The notes under the pieces were generated by a model. That model saw only the letters and a list, made by a program, of their open reading frames with translations. It was not told the origin of the DNA and did not search any database. This document shows positions 27,732 through 35,239 of a DNA stretch of 35,499 nt, piece after piece. The DNA comes from Streptomyces meridianus. Its GTDB lineage: Bacteria; Actinomycetota; Actinomycetes; Streptomycetales; Streptomycetaceae. The position numbers and the translations under genes are program-made. The number at the start of each line of letters is the position of its first letter. Within the stretch, counting starts at the first letter, position 1. The stretch lies in contig NZ_JAMQGM010000050.1 of assembly GCF_023703325.1 (NCBI RefSeq), forward strand, positions 1 to 35,499, read 5' to 3'.

Positions 27732-28337
27732 TCAGGAGCGGTCGGCTTCGGGGTTCGCAGGATGACGCGCCGGGCGTCCCGGCACGATGCGCCCTGCTTC
27801 GAGCCGTCGAAGCCGCCACAACACCTCGATCCCCGCCTCGCCCGGCGAAGCGGGCCCGTCGGGCACCGCCCGCCGTCCGACCTCGGTGAATCCCAGACGC
27901 CGGGGCACGGCCTCACTGGACGCGTTGGCCTCGTCGTGGTGGATCTCGACCAGGTCGACATCCGGCAGTTCGAAGGCCTGGCGCAGCAGCGCGGAGGCTG
28001 ACATGGTCACGAGCCCCTGACCTGTCCACGCGGGGTGGATCCAGTAGCCGATCTCCAGCCCCCCGGGGCCGATGCGGCGCATCAGGCCGCAACTGCCGAT
28101 CACCGATCCGCCGACGGTGATCGCATAGTTGTAGGCCTGCCCCTCCGCCCATTCCTGCTCGCACCGGGTGACGAAACCGACCGCCGTGTCGCGGCTGTGC
28201 TCGGCGGCCCAGGGCATCCACGGAATCAGGTGGTCCAGGGACTCGGTGACCACTCGGTCCACGACATCGGCGTCGGCTGCCCGCCAACGCCGCAGCTCGA
28301 CGCGGTCGAAGCGAAGGATCTCAGCAGGTCGGACCAT
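27732..28337 (-). CDS. GNAT family N-acetyltransferase (RimJ/RimL type), 201 aa
   Basis: 'EILRFDRVELRRWRAADADVV' begins the fold. 'GLEIGYWIHPAWTGQGLVTM' is the acetyl-CoA strand-loop typical of RimL-like enzymes, with Q-G at the loop; 'HHDEANASSEAVPRRLGF' is the conserved C-terminal helix. ATG at 28337 with AAGGA 8 nt upstream. The C-terminal tail is basic and Pro/Arg-rich. The 244-bp gap between this gene and the APH start shows no recognisable feature. Confidence 0.87.
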   Translation of the reverse strand: MVRPAEILRFDRVELRRWRAADADVVDRVVTESLDHLIPWMPWAAEHSRDTAVGFVTRCEQEWAEGQAYNYAITVGGSVIGSCGLMRRIGPGGLEIGYWIHPAWTGQGLVTMSASALLRQAFELPDVDLVEIHHDEANASSEAVPRRLGFTEVGRRAVPDGPASPGEAGIEVLWRLRRLEAGRIVPGRPARHPANPEADRS

Positions 28338-28497
28338 GCACCGGATCCTTCCTGGTCAGGGACGCAGCGGCAAGGCATTTCCTGGCGCCCGCCGCCCCCG
28401 GACCGGGGCGCGATCGGCACGCCGCGGCGTTCAACGTGGCATCGTGGCGGCCGTCGCCAGGGCCACAGCGCCGTCACCCGTCGAGTCCGGAGCAGCC

Positions 28498-29265
28498 GTG
28501 AGTACCGTACGCAGGACCGTTCGCCCGGTCGACGGCGAGCAGGTGAGCGTCTGCACGGTCGAACCGGGCGAGCGGGCCGTCGATCCGCACGGCGTCCTCG
28601 TCCTGCACGGCGCGGGGAACGGGGACAAGGAGCGCGTCCTCCCTCTGGCCGAGGACTTCGCCGCCCTCGGGCATCCGGCCGTGGCACTGGACTTCTCGGG
28701 GCACGGGGAGAGTTCGGGTGCCCTGCCGGAGCTCAGCCTCCGGCGCCGCCGCGACCAGGCCGCCGGTGTCATCGAGGAGCTCTGCGACCCCGAACTCCCG
28801 CTGATCCTGGTCGGATTCAGCATGAGCGGGCAGACCGTCGCCGACCTGATCGAGGTCTACGGAGAGCGGGTGGCGGCCGTCGTGCTCTGTGCGCCGGGCA
28901 TCTACGGACGGCAGGCGTGGGATGTCCCCTTCGGCGCCGGATTCACCGGGTTGATCCGGCAGCCCGGGAGCTGGCGGACCAGCGCCGCGCCCGCCGCCTA
29001 CGCGCGCTTCGCCGGGCGCGCAGTCCTGGTGCTGCCGGAACGCGACGACGTCATCCCGGCCGGCGTCACCTCACTCATCGGATCGGCGCTGACCGAGAAC
29101 GCCGACTTCTCCACGCTGCGTCTCCCGGGGGCGGGCCACCAGCTCGGGCGCTGGCTGGCCGGGCAACCGGGGGACCGGCAGCGCGTCGTCACCGCGGCGC
29201 TGCGTCCGGCCTCTCACCACCGGACGGCCGAACCGGCTTCCGTCACAAATCGGTTGATCGGCTGA
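28498..29265 (+). CDS. Alpha/beta hydrolase, 255 aa
   Basis: Serine hydrolase fold. 'VLVLHGAGNGDKERVLPLAE' carries the oxyanion HG motif; 'ALDFSGHGESSG' follows; the nucleophile elbow is 'GFSMSG' with Ser108; the acid is in 'LPERDDVIPA'; His214 lies in 'GAGHQLG'. Resembles small thioesterase/lipase-like hydrolases of unknown substrate. The GTG at 28498 (GGAG upstream) is chosen; GTGs further upstream in the same frame lack ribosome sites. Confidence 0.83.
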   Translation: MSTVRRTVRPVDGEQVSVCTVEPGERAVDPHGVLVLHGAGNGDKERVLPLAEDFAALGHPAVALDFSGHGESSGALPELSLRRRRDQAAGVIEELCDPELPLILVGFSMSGQTVADLIEVYGERVAAVVLCAPGIYGRQAWDVPFGAGFTGLIRQPGSWRTSAAPAAYARFAGRAVLVLPERDDVIPAGVTSLIGSALTENADFSTLRLPGAGHQLGRWLAGQPGDRQRVVTAALRPASHHRTAEPASVTNRLIG

Positions 29266-29288
29266 CCGCCCTCCGGTAGCAAGGGCGG

Positions 29289-29810
29289 ATGATGCGTGGC
29301 GAGAAGGCCGGGCTGCGGGCCCGGCACGAAGCGGACGTTCCCTTGCTCCACGCGCTCCACGAGGACGTGGCGTCCCGGTCGCGTCAGGACCCCCGGCCCT
29401 GGCAGCCGTTGCCGCCGGAGCGTTCACCGTTCGTGGTGGCCGAGACGTCGGAGAAGGCGGTGCCCTTCTCGGCGGTGGAGCTCGATTCCGGGGAACTCGC
29501 CGGCGCGGCCTCGCTGTGGGGCATCGACCTGCACAACAGGTCGGCACACCTGGGGCTTTCGCTTCTCCCCGCGTTCCGCGGCCGCGGGCTCGGCTCGGAC
29601 ATCGTCCGTGTGCTCTGCGCGTACGGGTTCACGGTCCGCGGACTTCAGCGGTTGCAGGTGGACACCCTGGAGGACAACGTCCCGATGATCACCGCGGCGA
29701 CCAAGGCCGGATTCACGGTCGAGGGCACGCTGCGGCGTTCGGCCTGGGTGTGCGGGACATTCCTCGACGAGGTCGTCCTCGGTCTCCTCGCGCACGAATG
29801 GACTCCCTGA
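29289..29810 (+). CDS. GNAT family N-acetyltransferase, 173 aa
   Basis: RimJ/RimL-like protein: 'LRARHEADVPLLHALHEDV' at the N-terminus; 'AHLGLSLLPAFRGRGLGSD' is the acetyl-CoA loop (RGRGLGSD); 'TLEDNVPMITAATKAGFTVEG' the C-terminal helix. ATG at 29289; a second ATG follows directly. TAGCAA (29277-29282) lies 6 nt before the first ATG, similar to the leaderless elements elsewhere in the window but with A at the last position. It lies 23 bp after the hydrolase stop. Confidence 0.87.
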   Translation: MMRGEKAGLRARHEADVPLLHALHEDVASRSRQDPRPWQPLPPERSPFVVAETSEKAVPFSAVELDSGELAGAASLWGIDLHNRSAHLGLSLLPAFRGRGLGSDIVRVLCAYGFTVRGLQRLQVDTLEDNVPMITAATKAGFTVEGTLRRSAWVCGTFLDEVVLGLLAHEWTP

Positions 29811-29978
29811 GCAGTCCCCGAGCTCCCGGTCCGTCGAGCACGCCGCGGCGGGGAGAGCATTCGGGGCCGGTGGCGGCGCAGGAAACGACTTCGGCGACAG
29901 GCCTCCGGGAGGCGCGGCGACGAGCTCCTCAGGCGAAATTCCCTACCGTGGCGGCCGGAAAGGGCGGAGGCTCGTCCC

Positions 29979-30596
29979 ATGACTGATATGGCGTCGTTCC
30001 GGGAAGCGGTCACCGCGTGGGCGGCCGGTGGGCCGGGCGATCCGGCGCGAGAGCTGGCCGGGCAACTGCCCGTCCGGACAGCCGTCCTGCTCGAAGGACC
30101 GAGTGACGTCGCCGCGGTCGGCGCGCTCGCCGCGGGCCTCGGACGGAACCTGGAGGCCGAAGGAGTCTGCGTCCTGCCGATGGGCGGTGCGATGAGCGTT
30201 GGGCGCTTCGCCCGCGTCCTCGGGCCGTCGGGTCTGGGCCTGCGCCTGACGGGACTGTGCGACGAGGCGGAACGCCGCCACTACACCCGCGGCTGGGGGC
30301 AGGCCGGTGCGGCACAGCAAGGGTTCTTCGTCTGTGCGGCGGACCTGGAGGACGAGCTCATCCGTGCGTTGGGAGTGCCACGGGTGCAGGAACTCGTCCG
30401 GGAGGAGGGCGACTTGCGCCCCCTGCAGACCTTCCTGCGCCAGCCCGCGCAGCGGGGCCGTACTCCGCAGCAGCAGATGCGGCGTTTCCTGGGCACGACG
30501 AGCGGGCGCAAGATCCGCTACGGCCGCGTCCTCGTCGAGGCACTCGATCCCGACCGTGTACCCGCGCCCCTCGATGACCTGCTCGCCGACCTCTGA
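29979..30596 (+). CDS. Stand-alone TOPRIM-domain protein (OLD-nuclease-like), 205 aa
   Basis: Contains a TOPRIM nucleotidyl transferase/hydrolase domain. 'VLLEGPSDVAAV' carries the conserved Glu39 and Asp43, and 'TGLCDEAERRHY' carries Asp95, matching the E...DxD-type metal site of OLD-family nucleases. 'VLPMGGAMSVGRFARVLG' is the strand-helix between them. No ABC-type ATPase domain is present, unlike true OLD proteins. ATG at 29979 with GGAGG about 10 nt upstream. Possible role: a DNA nuclease partner or defence remnant; equally it may be the small Streptomyces TOPRIM family of unknown function. Confidence 0.75.
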   Translation: MTDMASFREAVTAWAAGGPGDPARELAGQLPVRTAVLLEGPSDVAAVGALAAGLGRNLEAEGVCVLPMGGAMSVGRFARVLGPSGLGLRLTGLCDEAERRHYTRGWGQAGAAQQGFFVCAADLEDELIRALGVPRVQELVREEGDLRPLQTFLRQPAQRGRTPQQQMRRFLGTTSGRKIRYGRVLVEALDPDRVPAPLDDLLADL

Positions 30597-30809
30597 CCGC
30601 CGGGCGACATCGATCTCGGCACCAGAGCTCCGACTCACGCAGACTTCCCGTCAGGTCCGGGAACTCGGCATCCGTTCGTCGGGCGGCAGCGCCACGCGGA
30701 ACCCGGTGACCGCGACCGCGGCCCCGGCACGCGCGGTCTCGCAGGGAGGGCCATGGCCGGGCGGGGCGGGGTGACGGGAATCGGGTGGCGTGACCGTCAC
30801 GAGCGCCGC

Positions 30810-30815
30810 TAGCGT
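30810..30815 (+). promoter_or_regulatory. Leaderless-type -10 element
   Basis: TAGCGT ends 6 nt before the GTG at 30822; no ribosome site is visible. Confidence 0.45.
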
Positions 30816-30821
30816 GACGCC

Positions 30822-31721
30822 GTGATGCACCGGAACCCGCTCGCCTACCTGGTGGGCCTGGAGGGGACCGCCCTGCTGCGTGCGTTCACCGGGGAACACG
30901 GTCGTGAGTTCGTCGACGCGCGTATCGGTGAGATCCGTAAGCTGCTCAACGACGAGACGCTCGCAGATGCGGCCGTGGACGTTGAACGGGTGGGCACGGT
31001 CGATGGATACCGGATCTGGTCGAGGACCTACGACGGCCCCAACTCGGCGTTCGACCTCGACGAGCCCGTCGTCGGGGAAATCCTCGATGGACTGCCGACG
31101 GGGGTCGCCCTGGACGCCGCCTGCGGTACCGGGCGGATGACGGCCCTGCTGGCCGAGCGCGGGCACCGGACCGTCGGCGTCGACAGCTCGCCGGACATGC
31201 TGACCCGTGCACGCGAGCGGGTATCGGATGGCGAGTTCCGCCGCGGGGACCTGCGCCGGCTGCCCGTGGCCGACGAGGCCATGGACTTGGTGGTCTGTTC
31301 CCTTGCCCTGACGCATGTTCCCGACCTGGGGCCTGTGATGGCGGAGTTCGCCAGGGTGTTGCGCCCGGGCGGGCACCTCGTCACCTCGGACATCCACCCG
31401 GAATGGGTGGCGCGGGGTTCGATTCCCTCGGTGAGCCTGGCGGACGGGAAGCCCGGACAGATGGAGACCTACCGTCATCGGGTCGGGGACTATCTGCGTG
31501 CTGCGCTTGCGGTGGGGCTCCAGGTCCGACGCTGTGAGGAGCCCGGGGAGCAATCCGCGGGGCCGACCGCACCACAGGACACCCCACGGGAGCTCACGAC
31601 CGGTGTGGGGCCGTGGGAGGACTGGCCGTGGTGCCTGATGGACCTGCTGCCCGAGGCTGCTGCGGCGTCCAACGCCGGAGTTCCGGTGGAGATCATCTGG
31701 CACTTCCAACGGGACTCGTGA
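30822..31721 (+). CDS. Class I SAM-dependent methyltransferase, 299 aa
   Basis: Methyltransferase with an N-terminal helical part of about 85 residues ('YRIWSRTYDGPNSAF' marks the fold entry), motif I 'ALDAACGTGRMTALLA', 'VGVDSSPDMLTRARE' (ribose-binding Asp), 'MDLVVCSLALTHVPDL' (motif IV) and 'FARVLRPGGHLVTSDIHPE' (post-IV). The pattern is Methyltransf_11/25. GTG at 30822, immediately followed by an in-frame ATG, with a leaderless -10. Acceptor unknown. Confidence 0.87.
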   Translation: MMHRNPLAYLVGLEGTALLRAFTGEHGREFVDARIGEIRKLLNDETLADAAVDVERVGTVDGYRIWSRTYDGPNSAFDLDEPVVGEILDGLPTGVALDAACGTGRMTALLAERGHRTVGVDSSPDMLTRARERVSDGEFRRGDLRRLPVADEAMDLVVCSLALTHVPDLGPVMAEFARVLRPGGHLVTSDIHPEWVARGSIPSVSLADGKPGQMETYRHRVGDYLRAALAVGLQVRRCEEPGEQSAGPTAPQDTPRELTTGVGPWEDWPWCLMDLLPEAAAASNAGVPVEIIWHFQRDS

Positions 31722-31737
31722 CCGAATCAGCGGGTAT

Positions 31738-31762
31738 TAGGGTGCAACCGAACGGTTGTTCG
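31738..31762 (+). promoter_or_regulatory. SOS-box-like LexA site overlapping a possible promoter
   Basis: The palindrome CGAAC-GGTT-GTTCG (31749-31762) is an exact match to the actinobacterial/Bacillus LexA consensus CGAACN4GTTCG. It begins 5 nt after a -10-like TAGGGT (31738-31743), so bound LexA would cover the expected start site. Confidence 0.5.
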
Positions 31763-31775
31763 TCCCCCGTGAAGT

Positions 31776-31850
31776 GAGCTCGCGGACCGCGTGGAGATCA
31801 CGCCCGCCAACCTGGCGGTACTCAAGAACGGCCGCGCCAAGGCGGTGCGC
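31776..31850 (+). pseudogene. Fragment of an XRE-type helix-turn-helix regulator
   Basis: The frame reads 'ELADRVEITPANLAVLKNGR' then 'AKAVR', the recognition part of a common Streptomyces XRE regulator (usually ...ITPANLAVLKNGRAKAVRFTTL...). Upstream there is a stop codon (31770-31772) where the N-terminus should be; downstream, after 'AVR', similarity ends. Only about 25 of the usual 70-80 residues remain. It lies 14 bp after the SOS-like box. Confidence 0.6.
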
Positions 31851-31938
31851 TTAACGTTGTCGGGCGCTGGCCTTCTTTGTTCGGAGCGGGTGACGGATTG
31901 GAACCCCCTCTCCGAGCCGGGGAATCACGGTCTCGAAG

Positions 31939-31984
31939 AGCCGTGGGCCGCGCCTCCCGAACGGGGAAGGCACGGCCCACGGCT
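31939..31984 (-). terminator. Terminator of glnA
   Basis: Strong hairpin 45 nt past the glnA stop. Perfect 12-bp outer arms AGCCGTGGGCCG (31939-31950) and 31973-31984, continued by an interrupted inner stem around a GAAC loop. On the minus strand it is followed by CTCTTCG. Confidence 0.75.
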
Positions 31985-32028
31985 CCAGCAGTCAGGTGAG
32001 CGGGTGTCCGCTCCGCGCTGCGGTGTTC

Positions 32029-33438
32029 TCAGAGGTCGAAGTACATCTCGAACTCGTGCGGGTGCGGACGGAGCGCCAGCGGGGCGATCTCCTGCGTCCG
32101 CTTGTAGTCGATCCACGTCTCGATCAGGTCCGAGGTGAACACGCCGCCCGCGAGCAGGTACTCGTGGTCCGCCTCGAGCGCGTCCAGGACAGCCGGGAGC
32201 GAGGTCGGGACCTGCGCCACGTTCGCGTGCTCCTCCGGAGCCAGCTCGTAAAGGTCCTTGTCGATCGGCTCGGCCGGCTCGATCTTGTTCTTCACGCCGT
32301 CGAGACCGGCCATCAGCAGCGCCGAGAACGCGAGGTACGGGTTGCTGGACGGGTCCGGGGCGCGGAACTCGACACGCTTGGCCTTCGGGTTCGAGCCTGT
32401 GATCGGGATACGCATCGCCGCGGAGCGGTTGCGCTGCGAGTACACCAGGTTCACCGGCGCCTCGAAGCCCGGCACCAGCCGGTGGTACGAGTTGATCGTC
32501 GGGTTGGTGAAGGCCAGCAGCGACGGGGCGTGCTTGAGGATGCCGCCGATGTAGTACCGGGCGGTGTCCGACAGGCCCGCGTAGCCCTGCTCGTCGTAGA
32601 ACAGCGGGTCGCCGCTCTGCCACAGCGACTGGTGCACGTGCATGCCCGAGCCGTTGTCGCCGAAGATCGGCTTCGGCATGAAGGTCGCGGTCTTGCCGTT
32701 GCGCCAGGCGACGTTCTTCACGATGTACTTGAAGAGCATCAGGTCGTCGGCCGCGGCCAGCAGCGTGTTGAACTTGTAGTTGATCTCGGCCTGTCCGGCG
32801 GTGCCCACCTCGTGGTGCTGGCGCTCGACCTGGAGCCCGGCCTTGTCCAGCTCGAGGCTGATCTCCGCACGCAGGTCGGCGAAGTGGTCCACCGGCGGGG
32901 TCGGGAAGTACCCGCCCTTGTAGCGGACCTTGTAGCCACGGTTGTTCTCGACCGCTCCGGTGTTCCAGGCGCCGGCCTCGGAGTCGATGTGGTAGTACGA
33001 CTCGTTGGGGCCGGTGCTGAAGCGCGCGCTGTCGAAGACGTAGAACTCGGCCTCGGGACCGAAGTACGCGGTGTCCGCGATGCCGGTGGAGGCGAGGTAG
33101 GCCTCGGCCTTCTTGGCGATGTTCCGCGGGTCACGGCTGTACTGCTCGCCCGTGATCGGGTCGTGGATGAAGAAGTTGATGTTGACCGTCTTGTCCCGGC
33201 GGAACGGGTCCACACGAGCGGTGGAGAGGTCGGCGCGCAGAGCCATGTCGGACTCGTGGATGGCCTGGAACCCGCGGATCGACGATCCGTCGAAGGCCAG
33301 CTCCTCGCCCGGGTCGAAGGACTCCGCCGGAACCGTGAAGTGCTGCATCACGCCGGGAAGGTCGCAGAATCGGATGTCAATGAATTTGACGTCCTCGTCC
33401 GCGATGTACTTCTTCACGTCGTCGGCGTTCTGGAACAT
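32029..33438 (-). CDS. glnA: Glutamine synthetase type I, 469 aa
   Basis: ATP + glutamate + ammonia to glutamine; cytosolic dodecamer, the main nitrogen-assimilation enzyme. Length and sequence are those of bacterial GSI. Signatures: 'FDGSSIRGF' near the N-terminus; 'FGPEAEFYVFD' (metal site); 'HHEVGTAGQAEI'; 'GDNGSGMHVHQSLW'; 'NRSAAMRIP'; and Tyr397 in 'KDLYELAPEE', the residue adenylylated by GlnE in Streptomyces. ATG at 33438 with AGGAGG 4 nt upstream. A GlnR-type operator and a -10 lie upstream, a terminator follows, so it is monocistronic. The flanking genes are the typical Streptomyces neighbours. Confidence 0.98.
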   Translation of the reverse strand: MFQNADDVKKYIADEDVKFIDIRFCDLPGVMQHFTVPAESFDPGEELAFDGSSIRGFQAIHESDMALRADLSTARVDPFRRDKTVNINFFIHDPITGEQYSRDPRNIAKKAEAYLASTGIADTAYFGPEAEFYVFDSARFSTGPNESYYHIDSEAGAWNTGAVENNRGYKVRYKGGYFPTPPVDHFADLRAEISLELDKAGLQVERQHHEVGTAGQAEINYKFNTLLAAADDLMLFKYIVKNVAWRNGKTATFMPKPIFGDNGSGMHVHQSLWQSGDPLFYDEQGYAGLSDTARYYIGGILKHAPSLLAFTNPTINSYHRLVPGFEAPVNLVYSQRNRSAAMRIPITGSNPKAKRVEFRAPDPSSNPYLAFSALLMAGLDGVKNKIEPAEPIDKDLYELAPEEHANVAQVPTSLPAVLDALEADHEYLLAGGVFTSDLIETWIDYKRTQEIAPLALRPHPHEFEMYFDL

Positions 33439-33515
33439 CCATCCTCCTAGCCCGCCGCCAGGGGACGGGGGTTTGCTTCAGTCGCGTGGCCAGCCGCGGT
33501 GGCCCGCCGCTGACG

Positions 33516-33569
33516 ACACTAGGATTCGGGGATTTCTCGAGCGTGACCCATTTGTTTCGCCGAGGTTAA
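33516..33569 (-). promoter_or_regulatory. glnA promoter with GlnR-type operator
   Basis: Minus strand: TTAAC-n6-GAAAC-n6-GTCAC-n6-GAAAT (33569 to 33532), the tandem a-b-a-b arrangement of GlnR boxes (consensus gTnAC-n6-GaAAC). A -10 TAGTGT lies just downstream at 33516-33521. GlnR activates glnA under nitrogen limitation in Streptomyces. Confidence 0.8.
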
Positions 33570-33678
33570 CCGCTGCGACGTGCGGTTCGCCTGCGAAGGA
33601 GCGTCGTGGCCGCGCCGGTACCGCCCAGGGTGCCACGCTGCCCCCGCCCCGCACGACCGGCCGCGTCCTCTGCCGCAG

Positions 33679-33684
33679 TACCGT
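33679..33684 (+). promoter_or_regulatory. Leaderless-type -10 element of the RDD gene
   Basis: TACCGT ends 6 nt before the GTG at 33691; no ribosome site is present. Confidence 0.45.
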
Positions 33685-33690
33685 GTCGGG

Positions 33691-34158
33691 GTGGACAACA
33701 GGCAAGCTATCGGATCGTGGCTCTCCGGCCCCCGCGCGGCGGCCGAGGACATGGGCGTCGACTTCGGCTACCGCGGCGAGCGGCTGGGACTGGCGGAGAA
33801 CGGGCCCGGATCCATCGCTCCGTTCGGCCGGCGCCTCGCGGCGCTCTGCATCGACTGGGCCGCGTGCGTTCTCATCGCCTACGCTCTCTTCGCCCACGGT
33901 GACGCCCGGCCCGCGGGCAATGCGGCGCTCGGCGTATTCGCGGTGCTGAGCCTGGCCACCGTCGGCACTGTCGGCTGCACGCCCGGCAAGCGGCTGCTGG
34001 GCATCCGCGTCGTGGCGCTCGGCGGCGGACGGCTCACCTTCCGGTATGCGGCGCTGCGCACCCTGCTTCTGCTCGCCGTGATTCCGGCCGTGATCTGGGA
34101 CCGCGACGGCCGCGGGCTGCACGACCGGCTCGCGCGGTCGGTCCAGGTCCGGATCTGA
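33691..34158 (+). CDS. RDD family membrane protein, 155 aa
   Basis: Small integral membrane protein. 'FGRRLAALCIDWAACVLIAY' holds the Arg-Asp pair of the RDD domain in helix 1; 'GCTPGKRLLGIRVV' is the conserved central motif; 'DRDGRGLHDRLARS' is the final cytosolic D-R-HD motif. About three membrane helices (about 50-70, 73-93, 122-137). The N-terminus 'VDNRQAIGSWLSGPRAAAED' is typical of the Streptomyces protein next to glnA. GTG at 33691, leaderless. Function unknown; divergent from glnA. Confidence 0.9.
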   Translation: MDNRQAIGSWLSGPRAAAEDMGVDFGYRGERLGLAENGPGSIAPFGRRLAALCIDWAACVLIAYALFAHGDARPAGNAALGVFAVLSLATVGTVGCTPGKRLLGIRVVALGGGRLTFRYAALRTLLLLAVIPAVIWDRDGRGLHDRLARSVQVRI

Positions 34159-34164
34159 CACGTC

Positions 34165-34188
34165 CCTCCGCCTCCTTCCCGGCGGAGG
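34165..34188 (+). terminator. Hairpin after the RDD gene
   Basis: Perfect 8-bp stem CCTCCGCC (34165-34172) / GGCGGAGG (34181-34188), starting 7 nt after the stop. Confidence 0.5.
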
Positions 34189-34271
34189 ACGCCGCCGTCC
34201 GGGCGCACCGGGGGCGCGAGGGGCCCCGGGGGCACGCGCCGGGAGTGCGGCAACACCCATCCGCACGCAGC

Positions 34272-34307
34272 GAAGCGGCCCGGGACCGTCATGGCCCGGG
34301 CCGCTTC
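34272..34307. terminator. Bidirectional terminator between convergent RDD and DUF4191 genes
   Basis: Perfect 13-bp inverted repeat GAAGCGGCCCGGG (34272-34284) and 34295-34307, with a 10-nt loop. It lies midway between two convergent genes and has TT(C/T) on one side and AA on the other. Confidence 0.7.
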
Positions 34308-34335
34308 CGCAGTTTCCCGTCGGGGTCGGACGGCC

Positions 34336-35016
34336 TCAGCGGCCGCGCGGCATCCGCATGCCCTTGGGCATCGGGCCCTTCGGCAGCGGCATGTTCTTCA
34401 TCATGTCGCCGAGTGCGCGCAGACGGTCGTTGACCGTGGTGACCTGGGCACCCGAGAGCACCCGCGGCAGCTTCAGCAGGGTGGTGCGCAGCTTCTTCAG
34501 CGGCACCTGGCCCTCGCCGTCGCCCACCACCACGTCGTGCACCGGCACGTCCGAGACGACACGCGACATCTTCCGCTTCTCCGAGGCCAGCAGGCCCTTG
34601 ACCCGGTTCGGGTTGCCCTCGGCGACCAGCACGATGCCCGCCTTGCCGACGGCCCGGTGCACGATGTCCTGGTTGCGGTTCATGGTCACCGCGGGAGTCA
34701 CCGACCAGCCGCGGCCGACGTTCTCCAGCACGGCGGCGGCAGCACCCGGCTGTCCCTCCATCTGCCCGAACGCGGCCCGCTCGGCCCGGCGGCCGAAGAT
34801 GATCGCCATCGCCAGGAAGGCGAGCAGGAAGCCCAGGATGCCGGCGTAGACCGGGTGTCCGATGGCGAAGCCGGCGCCGAGGAGGGCGCCGAAGACGACC
34901 AGTCCCACAGCCGCGACCACAAGTCCGACCTTGGGGTCGGCCCGCTTGGTCATCTTGTAGGTCAGGGCGATCTGCTTCAGCCGCCCGGGGTTCTCGGAAG
35001 TTTCCTGCCTCGCCAT
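34336..35016 (-). CDS. DUF4191 family membrane protein, 226 aa
   Basis: Conserved actinobacterial protein. The N-terminus 'MARQETSENPGRLKQIALTY' is the family hallmark; two membrane helices at about residues 32-52 and 55-73 follow; then a cytosolic domain with 'FGRRAERAAFGQMEGQPGAA' and 'EGNPNRVKGLLASEKRKMSR'. The C-terminus is basic (Lys/Pro/Met-Pro-Arg). ATG at 35016, 7 nt after a TAAACT that overlaps the previous gene's stop codon, so it may have its own leaderless promoter. Function unknown. Confidence 0.9.
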   Translation of the reverse strand: MARQETSENPGRLKQIALTYKMTKRADPKVGLVVAAVGLVVFGALLGAGFAIGHPVYAGILGFLLAFLAMAIIFGRRAERAAFGQMEGQPGAAAAVLENVGRGWSVTPAVTMNRNQDIVHRAVGKAGIVLVAEGNPNRVKGLLASEKRKMSRVVSDVPVHDVVVGDGEGQVPLKKLRTTLLKLPRVLSGAQVTTVNDRLRALGDMMKNMPLPKGPMPKGMRMPRGR

Positions 35017-35023
35017 GCGGCAG

Positions 35024-35029
35024 AGTTTA
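35024..35029 (-). promoter_or_regulatory. Leaderless-type -10 element of the DUF4191 gene
   Basis: Minus-strand TAAACT ends 7 nt before the ATG at 35016. Its first three bases are the TAA stop codon of the upstream 70-aa gene. Confidence 0.45.
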
Positions 35030-35239
35030 CGTGGCCCTCGGAGTCCGGGAGGACGCGGCCTCCAGCACGAACTGCGCCTCCCGGCGGTCGTGCGCCCGGC
35101 GCCGGTCCTCGAGCACGGCGTTCCAGGCGTTGCGTCGCGCGATCTCCTGCCCGCGGCGCATCAGAACCGCTTCCACGGCGCGCAGCGGTGCGGTCACGTA
35201 AGGGACGACGGGAATGGCGCGTACGGGCGCGGCCTGCAT
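35027..35239 (-). CDS. Conserved small basic protein, 70 aa, unknown function
   Basis: Soluble, Arg-rich small protein: 'VVPYVTAPLRAVEAVLMRRG' then 'NAWNAVLEDRRRAHDRREAQ', one long charged helix. This corresponds by position to the small protein between the lip genes and the DUF4191 gene in Streptomyces (recalled). ATG at 35239 with GAGGGG about 9 nt upstream; the frame is open further but without likeness. It ends 10 bp before the DUF4191 start. A perfect hairpin lies in its 5' leader. Confidence 0.7.
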   Translation of the reverse strand: MQAAPVRAIPVVPYVTAPLRAVEAVLMRRGQEIARRNAWNAVLEDRRRAHDRREAQFVLEAASSRTPRAT

